From positions 1-51,858 of the forward strand of contig CAYVZU010000011.1 in the NCBI GenBank assembly GCA_964455935.1: a stretch of 51,858 nt of DNA. The letters are read 5' to 3'. Under the pieces are notes generated by a model. The model was given only the letters and a program-made list of their open reading frames with translations, was not told the origin of the DNA and made no database searches. Below, piece by piece: positions 41,514 to 50,541 of the stretch (position 1 is the stretch's first letter; each line of letters starts with the position of its first letter). Made by a program: the position numbers and the translations under genes. Source of the DNA: CAYVZU01 sp964455935. Lineage in GTDB: Bacteria > Fibrobacterota > CAYVZU01.

Positions 41514-42869
41514 TTGAAGAAGAGTATGACAGGAGTCTACAGTCTTGTTTTCGCTCTTGTGGCTTTGTCCCTATCATCCTACTTCGTTCCTCTGGCCGGC
41601 AGAAAAAGTCCAGCGGTTGCGCCCCAGGAGAAGCTTGTCATCCTGACTCCGCATTGGGATGGGATCCGCAACGAATTCCGCCGGGGATTCATGGATTACT
41701 ACAAGAGGAAAATGGGGCGGAGTCTCGAGATCGAGTATCTGGACCAGGGCGGTTCGAGCGATTGCATACGCTATATCGTCTCGGAGTTCAGGCGCTCGCC
41801 CCAGGGAATCGGCGTCGATCTCTTCTTTGGAGGCGGAACCGATCCATATTTAAAGCTCAAGCGGGAGGGGTACCTTGCGCCGATCCGTTTCGACGATTCG
41901 ATTCTCGCTGGCGTTCCCCAGAATTTTTCGGGGATGGAGATCTACGACGCGGACGGCTATTGGTACGGCGCCGTTCTTTCGGGCTTTGGGATCGTTTATA
42001 ACAAAGTTGTGGCCCGCTGGCTGGGCTTGCAGGAACCTCGGGAATGGAAGGATCTTGCCGATCCCCGTCTGGCCTCCTGGGTGGGAGCGGCCGACCCGCG
42101 CAACAGCGGAACCATGCACCTGATGTTCGAGATCATCCTGCAAGCTTATGGCTGGCAGGAAGGCTGGAAAATTGTAACGGGAATTGCGGCGAATGTGAAA
42201 AGCTTTGCCAAGGGCGCAAACGAGATCCCCAAGATGGTCGCCAAGGGGGATATGGCTCTGGGGCTCTCCATCGATTTCTATGGTTGGGCCCAGGTATCAG
42301 AGGCGGGGGAGGACAAGGTGGGGTTTATTCTGCCCCGCAGCCTTACAAATATCAGCGCGGATGCGGTAGGAATGCTGCGCGGCGCGCCCAATGCCGATGC
42401 GGCCCGGGAATTTATCGCCTACGTTCTCTCGGAAGAGGGCCAGAAGCTTTGGTTTCTGCGCAAAGGCGAGCCTGGTGGGCCCGTTCAGAGCGAGCTAAAC
42501 CGCATGGCGATTCGGCCCGATTTCTATTCTCGCTTTCGCCAGGGCACAAATGTTCGTCAGAATCCCTTCGAATCCCCAAATCAATTCCAGTTCAACAATA
42601 AGCTTGCTTCCGAGCGCTGGGCTTTGCTTAACGACCTGATTGGCGTGGCGCTGATCGACAATGCCCCTGCTCTTAAAGCAGCCTGGATGCAGAGCGGCAA
42701 CAGTGCCGATTCGCTCTGGAGTTCGGTGCCGATTAGCCAGCTGGACTGTGTGCGATTGGCGGGTTCTGAATGGAACGATCCTGTCAAAAAGAACCGGATT
42801 CTTATTGAATGGCAAAAGTTCTTTGGTGAAAAATACCGGCGGCTGGCGAGGGCCCGCCCGGTCTCCTGA
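41514..42869 (+). CDS. ABC transporter substrate-binding protein (FbpA/iron-type family)
   Basis: A 451-residue periplasmic binding protein with an N-terminal signal (MKKSMTGVYSLVFALVALSL). The type II fold is recognised by LVILTPHWDGIRNEFRRGF, VDLFFGGGTDPYLKLKREGY, WYGAVLSGFGIVYNKVVA, DPRNSGTMHLMFEIILQAYG, and KGDMALGLSIDFYG. This is the arrangement of Fe(III) and 2-aminoethylphosphonate-type binders. TTG 41514 is used as start (GGGGA nearby upstream); ATG 41526 is possible. The ATPase and fused permease follow. Confidence 0.85.
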   Translation: MKKSMTGVYSLVFALVALSLSSYFVPLAGRKSPAVAPQEKLVILTPHWDGIRNEFRRGFMDYYKRKMGRSLEIEYLDQGGSSDCIRYIVSEFRRSPQGIGVDLFFGGGTDPYLKLKREGYLAPIRFDDSILAGVPQNFSGMEIYDADGYWYGAVLSGFGIVYNKVVARWLGLQEPREWKDLADPRLASWVGAADPRNSGTMHLMFEIILQAYGWQEGWKIVTGIAANVKSFAKGANEIPKMVAKGDMALGLSIDFYGWAQVSEAGEDKVGFILPRSLTNISADAVGMLRGAPNADAAREFIAYVLSEEGQKLWFLRKGEPGGPVQSELNRMAIRPDFYSRFRQGTNVRQNPFESPNQFQFNNKLASERWALLNDLIGVALIDNAPALKAAWMQSGNSADSLWSSVPISQLDCVRLAGSEWNDPVKKNRILIEWQKFFGEKYRRLARARPVS

Positions 42870-43042
42870 ATTTCAGGAACTGTCTGAAAGCACAGAGGAA
42901 GAAGAGAAGGAGTTTGGAGAGTGAGGACTGAGGAGAAGGTCACCTTTGCAGGCATTCCTGTCTGTGTCCTCCGCGTTTTTTCTCCAGGTCCTCTGCGGTT
43001 AGAATTCTGATGCCCGGCGGACAGAACGACTAGGAGAAGGCA

Positions 43043-44089
43043 ATGTACGAAGTCAAAATTCAGAAATTGGCGAAACGCTTTGGTTCGGTCGAGGTTCTGA
43101 AGGGAATCGACCTCGAGATCAAGCAGGGAGAGATGTTCTTTCTTCTTGGCCCTTCCGGCTGCGGCAAGACCACGTTACTGCGCATTCTGGCCGGATTCGA
43201 ACAGGCTGACGCGGGCGCTGTTCGACTGAATGGAAACGATGCTGCCGGAATTGCTCCCCAGAGACGCAATATTTCCATGGTGTTTCAGAGCTATGCATTG
43301 TGGCCGCACCTGACCGTTGCCGAGAACGTGGCTTTCGGCCTTGAAAACCGGAAGATTCCCAGGGGCCAGGTCCGCGAAAAGGTCGGGCATGTCCTGTCCA
43401 TGGTGCGCATGGATGGATACGGAAGCCGCCTGCCCAACCAACTATCCGGCGGCCAGCAACAGCGAATCGCATTGGCCCGGGCTCTGGTAGTGGGGCCGGA
43501 TCTGGTCCTGCTCGATGAGCCCCTGTCGAATCTCGATGCCCGGCTGCGCGCCGAAATGCGCATCGAGCTCCTTCGTCTTCAGAAGGAGACCGGTGTCACG
43601 GCTGTTTACGTGACCCACGACCAGGAAGAAGCGCTGTCCATGGCCGATCGCATTGGGTTTATGGACGAGGGCCGGCTTTTGCAGGTAGGAACGCCGCAGG
43701 AACTCTACAAGAATCCCAACCATATCAAGACCGGCCGGTTTCTGGGGAACGCAAACCTGATCGAAGGCATTGTCGAATTCTCGGAAGGCGGACAGATCCG
43801 GGTTCGAACCTCTCTGGGGATACTGGCTGGCCTGGGAACGGCGTCCGTTAAAGCCAGAGTTCATTGCTTTTTCCGGCCCGAATCCGCGGATCTTGCCTGC
43901 ATTCAAAATCGAATTTCCGGAACTCTGATTGCGGCCATGTATGCAGGCGGGCATCAACACCTGTATCTCGATGCCGGCAACTGCCAGGTTCAAGCCTATG
44001 CCCCATCCTCGGCAGGGCCTTTCGGCAAGGGGCAGGAGTTTTCCTTTGGCGTGCTTCCGGAGAACGTTCTGGTTCTGGAGTCCGCATGA
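43043..44089 (+). CDS. ABC transporter ATPase (FbpC/PotA-type)
   Basis: A 348-residue ATPase. Walker A GPSGCGKTT, Q-loop MVFQSYALWPHL, signature LSGGQQQRIALARAL, Walker B LVLLDEPLSNLDARL, H-loop VTHDQEEA; the C-terminal 110 residues form a TOBE regulatory domain. GGAGAAGG precedes ATG 43043. Its stop overlaps the permease start (ATGA). The 173-bp spacer before it (42870-43042) contains only simple CTCTGCGGTT-type repeat text. Confidence 0.92.
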   Translation: MYEVKIQKLAKRFGSVEVLKGIDLEIKQGEMFFLLGPSGCGKTTLLRILAGFEQADAGAVRLNGNDAAGIAPQRRNISMVFQSYALWPHLTVAENVAFGLENRKIPRGQVREKVGHVLSMVRMDGYGSRLPNQLSGGQQQRIALARALVVGPDLVLLDEPLSNLDARLRAEMRIELLRLQKETGVTAVYVTHDQEEALSMADRIGFMDEGRLLQVGTPQELYKNPNHIKTGRFLGNANLIEGIVEFSEGGQIRVRTSLGILAGLGTASVKARVHCFFRPESADLACIQNRISGTLIAAMYAGGHQHLYLDAGNCQVQAYAPSSAGPFGKGQEFSFGVLPENVLVLESA

Positions 44090-45759
44090 AACTCCAGCCG
44101 TTCTGGCGCGCAGCGCTGGCCGTCATCGCGGTTCTGCTGTTCGTGTTTCTGATCTATCCGGTTTTCTTTGTCCTCAAGAAGGCCTTCTTCCCGATCGATG
44201 GTTTTTCGCTGGCATTTTTTAAAATCCTCTTTGGTCACCAGGTCCTGGTTCAATCGATGGTGTCGAGCTTCGTCATTGGAATTGTGGTGACATTGCTCTG
44301 TATCGCGGTTTCCTTTCCCCTGGCCTGGGTGGCAACCCGCTACCGCCTTCCGCTAGCCGGGCTCTGGAGTGCCGTGATCATGATTCCCATGATCCTGCCG
44401 CCCTTTGTAGGCGCAATCGGTATGAAGCAATTTCTGGCGCGGTTTGGCACGCTCAATCTGCTCCTGATGAAAGGCGGCCTCATCGAATCCCCCATCGACT
44501 GGCTTGCCGGCGGATTCTGGGGCGTTGTGATTCTGCAGGTCCTTCATTTATTCCCGATTGTTTATCTCAACCTTTCGGCCTCCCTGGCCAATATCGATCC
44601 TGCCCTGGAGGAAGCGGCATGGAACCTGGGCGCCACCCGGTCGGCCTTCTTCCGAAAAATCATTCTGCCCCTGGCCATTCCCGGCCTTTTCGCCGGGGCC
44701 GCCATTGTATTCATCTGGTCCGTTACCGATCTGGGGACGCCGCTGATACTTGAGTACCGCAATGTGGTTGCTTACCAGATCTACAACATGATCAATGACA
44801 TTTACGAGAACCCGCTGGGGTATGCGCTGGTTCTCTTTCTCCTGGGCTGGATCGCCCTTGTCTACTTCGGTTCCAAAGCCTGGTTTCTGCGCCGCAAAAC
44901 GGTTATGTCCACCAAGGCCGTGCGCAGCGGCGCACTGCTGCACCCGTCCAAGCCCCTTCTGACGCTGAGCGCGATTGGGTTTCTGGGAGTTGGGTTGCTG
45001 GCCGTTACTCCGCATCTCATGGTCATTTTTTCTTCGCTTAGCCGGCGATGGTTTATGACCATTTTGCCGGAGGATTTTACGTTCGAATATTTTGGTACTG
45101 TCTTTGAGCACCCCCTGACATTCGGGAGTATTCGTAATAGCATTTTCCTGGCCAGCAACGCCACTCTCGTTGCCTGCGTCATCGGCCTCATCGCCGCTTA
45201 TCTTATTTCGCGATACCGGTTCTGGGGCCGCTCGCTGTTGGACTTCATTACCATGCTGCCCCTGGCTCTTCCCGGCCTTGTGATCGCCTTTGGCTACGTT
45301 GGTTCGTTTGCGGGAACACCCTTGGATCCGCGGCAGAACCCGTTTCCATTGCTGATCGCGGCCTACGCCGTGCGGCGGCTGCCCTTTATGGTCCGCTCGG
45401 TCGATGCGGGGCTCCGTCAGATCGACCCGGCTATGGAAGAGGCCGCTCTGAATTTGGGCGCAACGCACGGCCGGACGCTTTCCCGGATCACCCTTCCGTT
45501 GCTTACGGCCAATATCGTGGCGGGCAGCATTCTGGTTTTTGCCTTCTCCATGCTGGAAGTAAGCGATAGCCTTATCCTTGCCATGAAGGAAAACTACTAT
45601 CCCTTGACCAAGGCCATTTACGCCCTGGTCAATCGGATTGCGGACGGCTTTGGCGTTGGCTCGGCCCTTGGCGTTCTGGCCATGATACTTCTGGCCGGAA
45701 GCCTGATTGTTGCGGGAAAGATCCTGGGTCGGAAAATGGGCGAGCTGTTCAGAATGTGA
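44086..45759 (+). CDS. ABC transporter permease, two fused modules (FbpB-type)
   Basis: A 557-residue membrane protein with about 12 helices. It contains two permease coupling loops, EEAAWNLGATRSAFFRKIIL and EEAALNLGATHGRTLSRITL, so two six-helix units are fused, as in FbpB/iron and some aminoethylphosphonate permeases. ATG 44086 overlaps the ATPase stop. With the binding protein at 41514 and the ATPase at 43043 it forms a complete importer. Confidence 0.9.
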   Translation: MKLQPFWRAALAVIAVLLFVFLIYPVFFVLKKAFFPIDGFSLAFFKILFGHQVLVQSMVSSFVIGIVVTLLCIAVSFPLAWVATRYRLPLAGLWSAVIMIPMILPPFVGAIGMKQFLARFGTLNLLLMKGGLIESPIDWLAGGFWGVVILQVLHLFPIVYLNLSASLANIDPALEEAAWNLGATRSAFFRKIILPLAIPGLFAGAAIVFIWSVTDLGTPLILEYRNVVAYQIYNMINDIYENPLGYALVLFLLGWIALVYFGSKAWFLRRKTVMSTKAVRSGALLHPSKPLLTLSAIGFLGVGLLAVTPHLMVIFSSLSRRWFMTILPEDFTFEYFGTVFEHPLTFGSIRNSIFLASNATLVACVIGLIAAYLISRYRFWGRSLLDFITMLPLALPGLVIAFGYVGSFAGTPLDPRQNPFPLLIAAYAVRRLPFMVRSVDAGLRQIDPAMEEAALNLGATHGRTLSRITLPLLTANIVAGSILVFAFSMLEVSDSLILAMKENYYPLTKAIYALVNRIADGFGVGSALGVLAMILLAGSLIVAGKILGRKMGELFRM

Positions 45760-45806
45760 TGTCGCGATTAGGGAATATGGTTATTACGCTTGCCTAAGGG
45801 GGACTT

Positions 45807-47975
45807 GTGGCCACGATGCATCCGTACCAGAACTCGAAACTGCCCGTTTCCGAACGTGTCAACGACCTGATCGGCCGCATGACCCTCGAAGAGAAGGTCG
45901 GCCAGATGTGCCAGTTCGACGGCCGCTTGGAACCCGAAAAAGAGCTCCGTGAGAAACATGTAGGATCGTTTCTTCAGATCATGGGCGAGAAAACGCTGGA
46001 ACTCCAGCGGATTGCCGAGAAGGAAACGCGGCTGGGGATTCCCATTCTCTTTGCCATGGATTGCATTCACGGACACGCCTTTGCGGCCGAGGCCGCCGTT
46101 TTCCCCACTCAGCTCGCTCTTGCTTCCTCCTGGAACCCCGGCCTTCTTGAAGAAATCGGACGCATTACGGCGAAAGAGATGATTGCCACGGGCCTGCATT
46201 GGACCTTTTCGCCCGTGCTCTGCCTGGCGCGCGACCTGCGTTGGGGCCGCATTGGCGAGACATTCGGAGAGGATCCACTTTTAATCGGCGAGCTTGCCTG
46301 CGCGATTATTCGGGGTTATCAGGGAACGGACTTGTCGGGTCCCGACAGCGTTCTGGCTTGCGCCAAGCATTATGCCGGCTACTCGGACACACAGGGCGGC
46401 CGCGATTCCTCCGAAGGGGATATGACCCGGCGCAAGCTTTTGTCGTATTTTCTTCCGCCGTTCGAACGGGCCGCCCGGGAGGGGTGCGCCACGTTCATGA
46501 CTGGCTACCATTCCATGGACGGAGTTCCCTGCACGGCAAACCGCTGGCTCCTGACCGAAATGCTGAAAGACGAGTATGGGTTCCAGGGCTTTGTGGTCAC
46601 GGATTGGAACAACGTGGGTCAACTGGTGAGTCATCAGCGGGCCTGCTCGACCATGGCCGAAGCGGCCCGCGCGGCGGTTCTGGCCGGAAACGACATGATG
46701 ATGTCCACGCCGGCTTTTGCGGACGAGGCCGTGAAACTCGTGCGATCCGGCGTTGTGGCCGAAGACAAAGTGGACGAGGCGTGCCGCCGCATTCTTTCCG
46801 TGAAGTTTCGGCTGGGGCTGTTCGATCATCGGCGCTACCCCGATCTTTCCAGGGCAAAAACCGTGATCGGCTGTCCGGCGCATCGCAAGAAAACCCTTGA
46901 TGCAGCTTTGGAGTCGATTGTCCTTCTCAAGAACAACGATGTATTGCCTGTTGCCAAGTCCGTCCGAAAAATTGCCGTGGTCGGCCCCAGCGCCGATGAC
47001 GGGCCGACACAAATGGGCGACTGGTCGCTGGGAACCGGGCAGGCCGGCCCCAAGGGAAAAGGCCATGAGACGGTCGTGACTGTTTTGGAGGGGCTCAAAC
47101 AGCGGGCCGAAAAAACGGCCGAGATTCGCTTTTCGAAGGGCTGCGACATCCTGGATGCGGGCCACAGCGAGATCGGGCAGGCCGTTGAAATCGGCCGGTG
47201 GGCCGACATGGTCATTGCAGTGGTCGGCGATGCGCTTCCACAGACCGGCGAGATGCGCGACCGGGCCAATCTCGACCTCAGCGGCGGCCAGCAGAAGCTG
47301 CTCGAAGCAATGGCCGCGACCGGCAAACCGCTGATTGTGGTGCTGGTCAATACCAAACCGCTCTCGATTCCCTGGGTGAAAGAGAATGCCCAAGCGATTC
47401 TGGAGGCCTGGAACCCGGGAATTGAAGGGGGGCATGCGGTGGCCGCGATTCTTTTTGGCGACCACAACCCATCCGGGAAGCTGGCTATTTCCTTTCCGCA
47501 TCATGTTGGGCAACAGCCCGTTTATTACAGCCAAATTCCGGGTTGGCACTCCAAATCCTATGTCGACATGCCAGCCGAACCGCTCTTTGCTTTTGGCGAG
47601 GGGCTCAGTTATACCCGGTTTGTATACTCCAATCTGCTTTTGAAGAAACAGGAATTGCGCAAGGGAGATTCTCTTGCGGTTGAGGTGGAACTGCGCAACG
47701 AGGGCCCGGTTGAAGGAGTCGAAATCACGCAGCTCTATATCCGCGATCTCTACAGTAGTGTAACCATGCCGATCAAACAGCTCAGGGCATATTGCCGCTC
47801 GAAGCTCAAACCGGGTGAGCAGAAGACGATACCATTGTCGATCGCTTTCGACGACCTTTCGCTGATCGACGCCAACCTGCGCAAGATGGTGGAGCCCGGT
47901 GAGTTCGAAGTCATGGTGGGCGCTTCCTCGCGCGACCAGGACCTGCTGCGGGCCTCGTTCCGGGTTCTTGCGTAA
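45807..47975 (+). CDS. Glycoside hydrolase family 3 (beta-glucosidase type)
   Basis: A 722-residue cytoplasmic GH3 enzyme (no signal peptide). N-terminal TIM-barrel domain: SRVNDLIGRMTLEEKVGQM-like opening, AMDCIHGHA, GLHWTFSPVLCLARDLRWGR, GETFGEDPLLIGE, CAKHYAGYSD, and GFVVTDWNNVG with the nucleophile Asp. The second domain has SIVLLKNNDVLPV and the NPGIEGGHAVAAILFGDHNP block; a fibronectin-like domain closes the protein. GTG 45807 is the start, with AAGGGGG upstream. Stand-alone; product sugar likely glucose or xylose from disaccharides. Confidence 0.92.
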   Translation: MATMHPYQNSKLPVSERVNDLIGRMTLEEKVGQMCQFDGRLEPEKELREKHVGSFLQIMGEKTLELQRIAEKETRLGIPILFAMDCIHGHAFAAEAAVFPTQLALASSWNPGLLEEIGRITAKEMIATGLHWTFSPVLCLARDLRWGRIGETFGEDPLLIGELACAIIRGYQGTDLSGPDSVLACAKHYAGYSDTQGGRDSSEGDMTRRKLLSYFLPPFERAAREGCATFMTGYHSMDGVPCTANRWLLTEMLKDEYGFQGFVVTDWNNVGQLVSHQRACSTMAEAARAAVLAGNDMMMSTPAFADEAVKLVRSGVVAEDKVDEACRRILSVKFRLGLFDHRRYPDLSRAKTVIGCPAHRKKTLDAALESIVLLKNNDVLPVAKSVRKIAVVGPSADDGPTQMGDWSLGTGQAGPKGKGHETVVTVLEGLKQRAEKTAEIRFSKGCDILDAGHSEIGQAVEIGRWADMVIAVVGDALPQTGEMRDRANLDLSGGQQKLLEAMAATGKPLIVVLVNTKPLSIPWVKENAQAILEAWNPGIEGGHAVAAILFGDHNPSGKLAISFPHHVGQQPVYYSQIPGWHSKSYVDMPAEPLFAFGEGLSYTRFVYSNLLLKKQELRKGDSLAVEVELRNEGPVEGVEITQLYIRDLYSSVTMPIKQLRAYCRSKLKPGEQKTIPLSIAFDDLSLIDANLRKMVEPGEFEVMVGASSRDQDLLRASFRVLA

Positions 47976-47976
47976 G

Positions 47977-48005
47977 CGAGCCCGTTCTCATTGGGCTCGG
48001 CTTTG
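47977..48005 (+). terminator. Possible terminator after the GH3 gene
   Basis: CGAGCCC (47977-47983) pairs with GGGCTCG (47993-47999) around a nine-base loop, two bases after the GH3 stop, followed by GCTTT. The U-tract is short, so termination strength is uncertain. Confidence 0.4.
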
Positions 48006-48133
48006 TGCGACCAGGCTTCTTGCCGTGTGTTATGATTTACGGGGCCGCCATGTCCACCAAATAACTCGCAGCGTCCATCCCGGAAGAACAAAGCCCTGCA
48101 TAGCGGGGGGCCAATGCGTTATTTTGTCAGGCT

Positions 48134-48802
48134 ATGATTAGGCACATTATCTGGGATTTCAACGGAACGCTGCTCGATGACGCCTGGCTGTGCGTGGAGG
48201 TGCTCAATACGCTAATGCACCGGCGCGGCATGCCGCCCATCAATCTTGATTCCTACAAACGCGAGTTCGGTTTCCCGGTGATTGACTACTACAAACACCT
48301 GGGCTTCGATTTCACGCGCGAATCCTTCGACGATGTCTCCATCGAGTATATCTCCCTCTACAATGCCCGGCGCCACGAGTGCAGTCTGCAGTCCGGATCC
48401 GTGGAGGCCCTCAACGAAGTGGAGCAAAAGGGGCTGGGGCAGTCGGTGCTTTCGGCGTACAATCAGCCCTATCTCGAAGAGGCGATCGGTCATTATGGCA
48501 TTCGGTCCTACTTCAAGCATGTTCTGGGCCTTGCCGACAATTACGCTTCAAGCAAGGTCGAGAACGGGAAGCGTTTGATCCGGGAGCTGGGGCTTGAACC
48601 GATGCAGGCTCTTCTTGTGGGCGACACAAATCACGATTATGAGGCAGCGCGCTCCATGGAAATTCCGTGCATTCTTGTCTCTTTGGGCCACCAAAGCCGT
48701 GAGCGCCTGTCCCAGTGCGGGGTGCCCGTGTGCGGCTGCTTCAACGATGTCCTTGAATTCCTGCGGGAGAGCACCGGAAATGTCCGAGCAGCGGTATCCT
48801 GA
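48134..48802 (+). CDS. HAD-superfamily phosphatase
   Basis: A 222-residue HAD hydrolase. Motif I WDFNGTLLDD (Asp nucleophile and general acid, with Asn in place of the more usual Asp/Gly in the DxDGTL form), motif II LSAYNQ (Ser), and motif III/IV with KVENGKRLI and LLVGDTNHDYEAA. Phosphoglycolate phosphatase-like in layout; substrate not known. No Shine-Dalgarno; TATTTT (48120-48125) sits eight bases before the ATG. The Nudix gene starts inside its 3' end (23-bp overlap). Confidence 0.82.
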   Translation: MIRHIIWDFNGTLLDDAWLCVEVLNTLMHRRGMPPINLDSYKREFGFPVIDYYKHLGFDFTRESFDDVSIEYISLYNARRHECSLQSGSVEALNEVEQKGLGQSVLSAYNQPYLEEAIGHYGIRSYFKHVLGLADNYASSKVENGKRLIRELGLEPMQALLVGDTNHDYEAARSMEIPCILVSLGHQSRERLSQCGVPVCGCFNDVLEFLRESTGNVRAAVS

Positions 48803-49223
48803 GCCCACGGTCGGCGCTTTGATTGTCGATTCCCAAAACCGTTTCTTCTTTATGCGCTCGCACAAGTGGGGCGGCCGCTGGGTGATTCCGGGCGGGCATG
48901 TCGAGCTGGGTGAGACGCTGGAAGAGGCCTTGCGAAGGGAAATCAAAGAAGAGACCAATCTTGAAATTCGTGATGTCGAGTTCATTCATTTTCAGGAATT
49001 CGTTTATGGCGCCACCTTCTGGAAGAAGAGGCACTTCCTGTTCTTCGATTACGCCTGCAGGGTTTCCTCGTCCGATGTGAAGCTCAATGAGGAGGCGCAG
49101 GAATATGCCTGGGTATCGGTTGAGGAGGCGCGCGGATTGGATCTTGAATCCTATACGAGAAAGACGCTGGAAACCTATGTTGGTTCCCAGTTGTCAGTTG
49201 CCGGTTCCCAGTCCAAGAACTGA
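48780..49223 (+). CDS. Nudix hydrolase
   Basis: A 147-residue Nudix protein with the full box GGHVELGETLEEALRREIKE then ETNLEI, the pattern GX5EX7REUXEEXGU. It hydrolyses nucleoside diphosphate-X compounds. GGGAG upstream supports ATG 48780, inside the HAD gene, so the two are co-expressed and may act in one clean-up or nucleotide-sugar step. The last 13 residues (GSQLSVAGSQSKN) come from a low-complexity TTCCCAGTTGTCAGTTGCC stretch and look like an extension into spacer sequence. Confidence 0.85.
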   Translation: MSEQRYPEPTVGALIVDSQNRFFFMRSHKWGGRWVIPGGHVELGETLEEALRREIKEETNLEIRDVEFIHFQEFVYGATFWKKRHFLFFDYACRVSSSDVKLNEEAQEYAWVSVEEARGLDLESYTRKTLETYVGSQLSVAGSQSKN

Positions 49224-49257
49224 ATTAACTACACAGGTCCCAATGCGCGCAGGTATT

Positions 49258-49330
49258 GTCATTTCGACTAGTCTTCGAGGAGAAATCTTTTTCAGAATGA
49301 AGAAAGATTTCTCGCTTCGCTCGAAATGAC
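49258..49330. repeat. Palindromic intergenic repeat, GTCATTTCGA family, copy 2
   Basis: 73-bp inverted repeat bounded by GTCATTTCGA and TCGAAATGAC with inner AGAAATCTTT and AAAGATTTCT. It is the copy at 2387-2460 in opposite orientation: each arm matches the complement of the other copy's far arm. Confidence 0.85.
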
Positions 49331-49404
49331 ATCGGAACATGAGCTGTTACGGACTGAATTGGATGAAAAACGTCCCTGTGAAGAAACAATGGCAGAGCAG
49401 AGAA

Positions 49405-49432
49405 ACCGAGAACTAACAACCGAGAACTGACG
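49405..49432 (+). repeat. Tandem 14-bp repeat before the glycosyltransferase
   Basis: AACCGAGAACTAAC (49405-49418) followed at once by AACCGAGAACTGAC (49419-49432), one mismatch. It ends seven bases before ATG 49440, in place of any ribosome site. Confidence 0.6.
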
Positions 49433-49439
49433 ACTTCTT

Positions 49440-50516
49440 ATGAATATCGCCTGTTTTGTTTCCCCTCATGGATTCGGCCACGCGGCCCGATCGTCCGCGA
49501 TCATGAAGGCTGTTCTGGATCTTGAACCTGAAACCCGTTTCGAGGTCTTTACGAAAGTTCCGGAATGGTTCTTTCGCGAATCCCTTGGCGATGCTTTCCG
49601 CTATCATGAGGTGCTCACGGACATTGGGATGGTCCAGCGCACGGCGTTGGATGAGGATGTTCCCGGGACAGTCGAACGGCTGAACGCGTTCCTGCCCTTT
49701 GCTCCCGATCACGTGCAAGAATTGGCGGGAATGCTCACGTCAGCCGGATGCAGTCTGGTCTTGTGCGATATTTCCCCGCTGGGAATTGCAGTGGCCCAAA
49801 AAGCCGGAATTCCTTCCGTGCTGGTCGAGAATTTCACCTGGGACTGGATCTATAATCATTATGCAAACGAAATGCCGGCCATTCGCTATTATTCCGATTA
49901 TTTCCGCCGGCTGTTCGAAGTGGCGAATGGGCGCATTCAAACAAAGCCCGTATGCGCGGTCGCCAAGGCGGACCTTGTAACCGAGCCCATCGGCCGTGCG
50001 AGCAAGGACAGGCCCCAGAAGGTTCGTGCCCGTCTTGGCATTTCACCCATACACAAAGCGGTTTTAATCACCACCGGCGGAATTCCGCCGACGTACTCGT
50101 TTTTCGAAGAACTCAAGAAGCATACGCAGGCGATATTCGTTGTGCCGGGCGGGTCCCAGGAGTCAAAACGGGATGGAAACCTGAGACTACTACCGCACCG
50201 TTCCGAGTTCTTTCACCCGGATCTGGTTTCGGCCTGCGATGCGGTTATCGGAAAACTGGGCTACAGCACGGTCGCGGAGGTGTATTCGTCGGGAAAGCCG
50301 CTGGCCTTTATCTCGCGTCCCCGCTTTCGGGAATCGCCGGTCCTGGCCGAATTCTGCCGGAAGAGCTTCGATTGTCTGGAGATCACAGCCCCGGAGTTCG
50401 AAACCGGCACTTGGATGGAAAAAATTCCTGCGATACTAAAGCTGGAGTCCAAGCCGGCTGTGCGCAGTAATGCAGCGCAGAAGGCGGCGGAGTTCATATT
50501 ACGCCTTGCGCGTTAA
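49440..50516 (+). CDS. GT-B fold glycosyltransferase-like protein
   Basis: A 358-residue protein that begins IACFVSPHGFGHAARSSAIM, the glycine-rich N-terminal loop of MurG/UGT-type enzymes (and of the L-arabinokinase N-terminal domain). The C-terminal nucleotide-sugar side has LITTGGIPPTYSF, LRLLPHRSEFFHPDLVSACD and AVIGKLGYSTVAEVYSSGKP, the donor-binding block. Single-domain, cytoplasmic. No ribosome site is visible. Donor and acceptor cannot be assigned. Convergent with the methyltransferase, 25 bases apart. Confidence 0.75.
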   Translation: MNIACFVSPHGFGHAARSSAIMKAVLDLEPETRFEVFTKVPEWFFRESLGDAFRYHEVLTDIGMVQRTALDEDVPGTVERLNAFLPFAPDHVQELAGMLTSAGCSLVLCDISPLGIAVAQKAGIPSVLVENFTWDWIYNHYANEMPAIRYYSDYFRRLFEVANGRIQTKPVCAVAKADLVTEPIGRASKDRPQKVRARLGISPIHKAVLITTGGIPPTYSFFEELKKHTQAIFVVPGGSQESKRDGNLRLLPHRSEFFHPDLVSACDAVIGKLGYSTVAEVYSSGKPLAFISRPRFRESPVLAEFCRKSFDCLEITAPEFETGTWMEKIPAILKLESKPAVRSNAAQKAAEFILRLAR

Positions 50517-50541
50517 ACCGCCATTCCAAGACCAAATCCAA

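Noticed and set aside
46281..47549. 422-codon minus-strand frame opposite the GH3 gene
   Set aside because: Antisense to a well-supported GH3 enzyme and without domain features.
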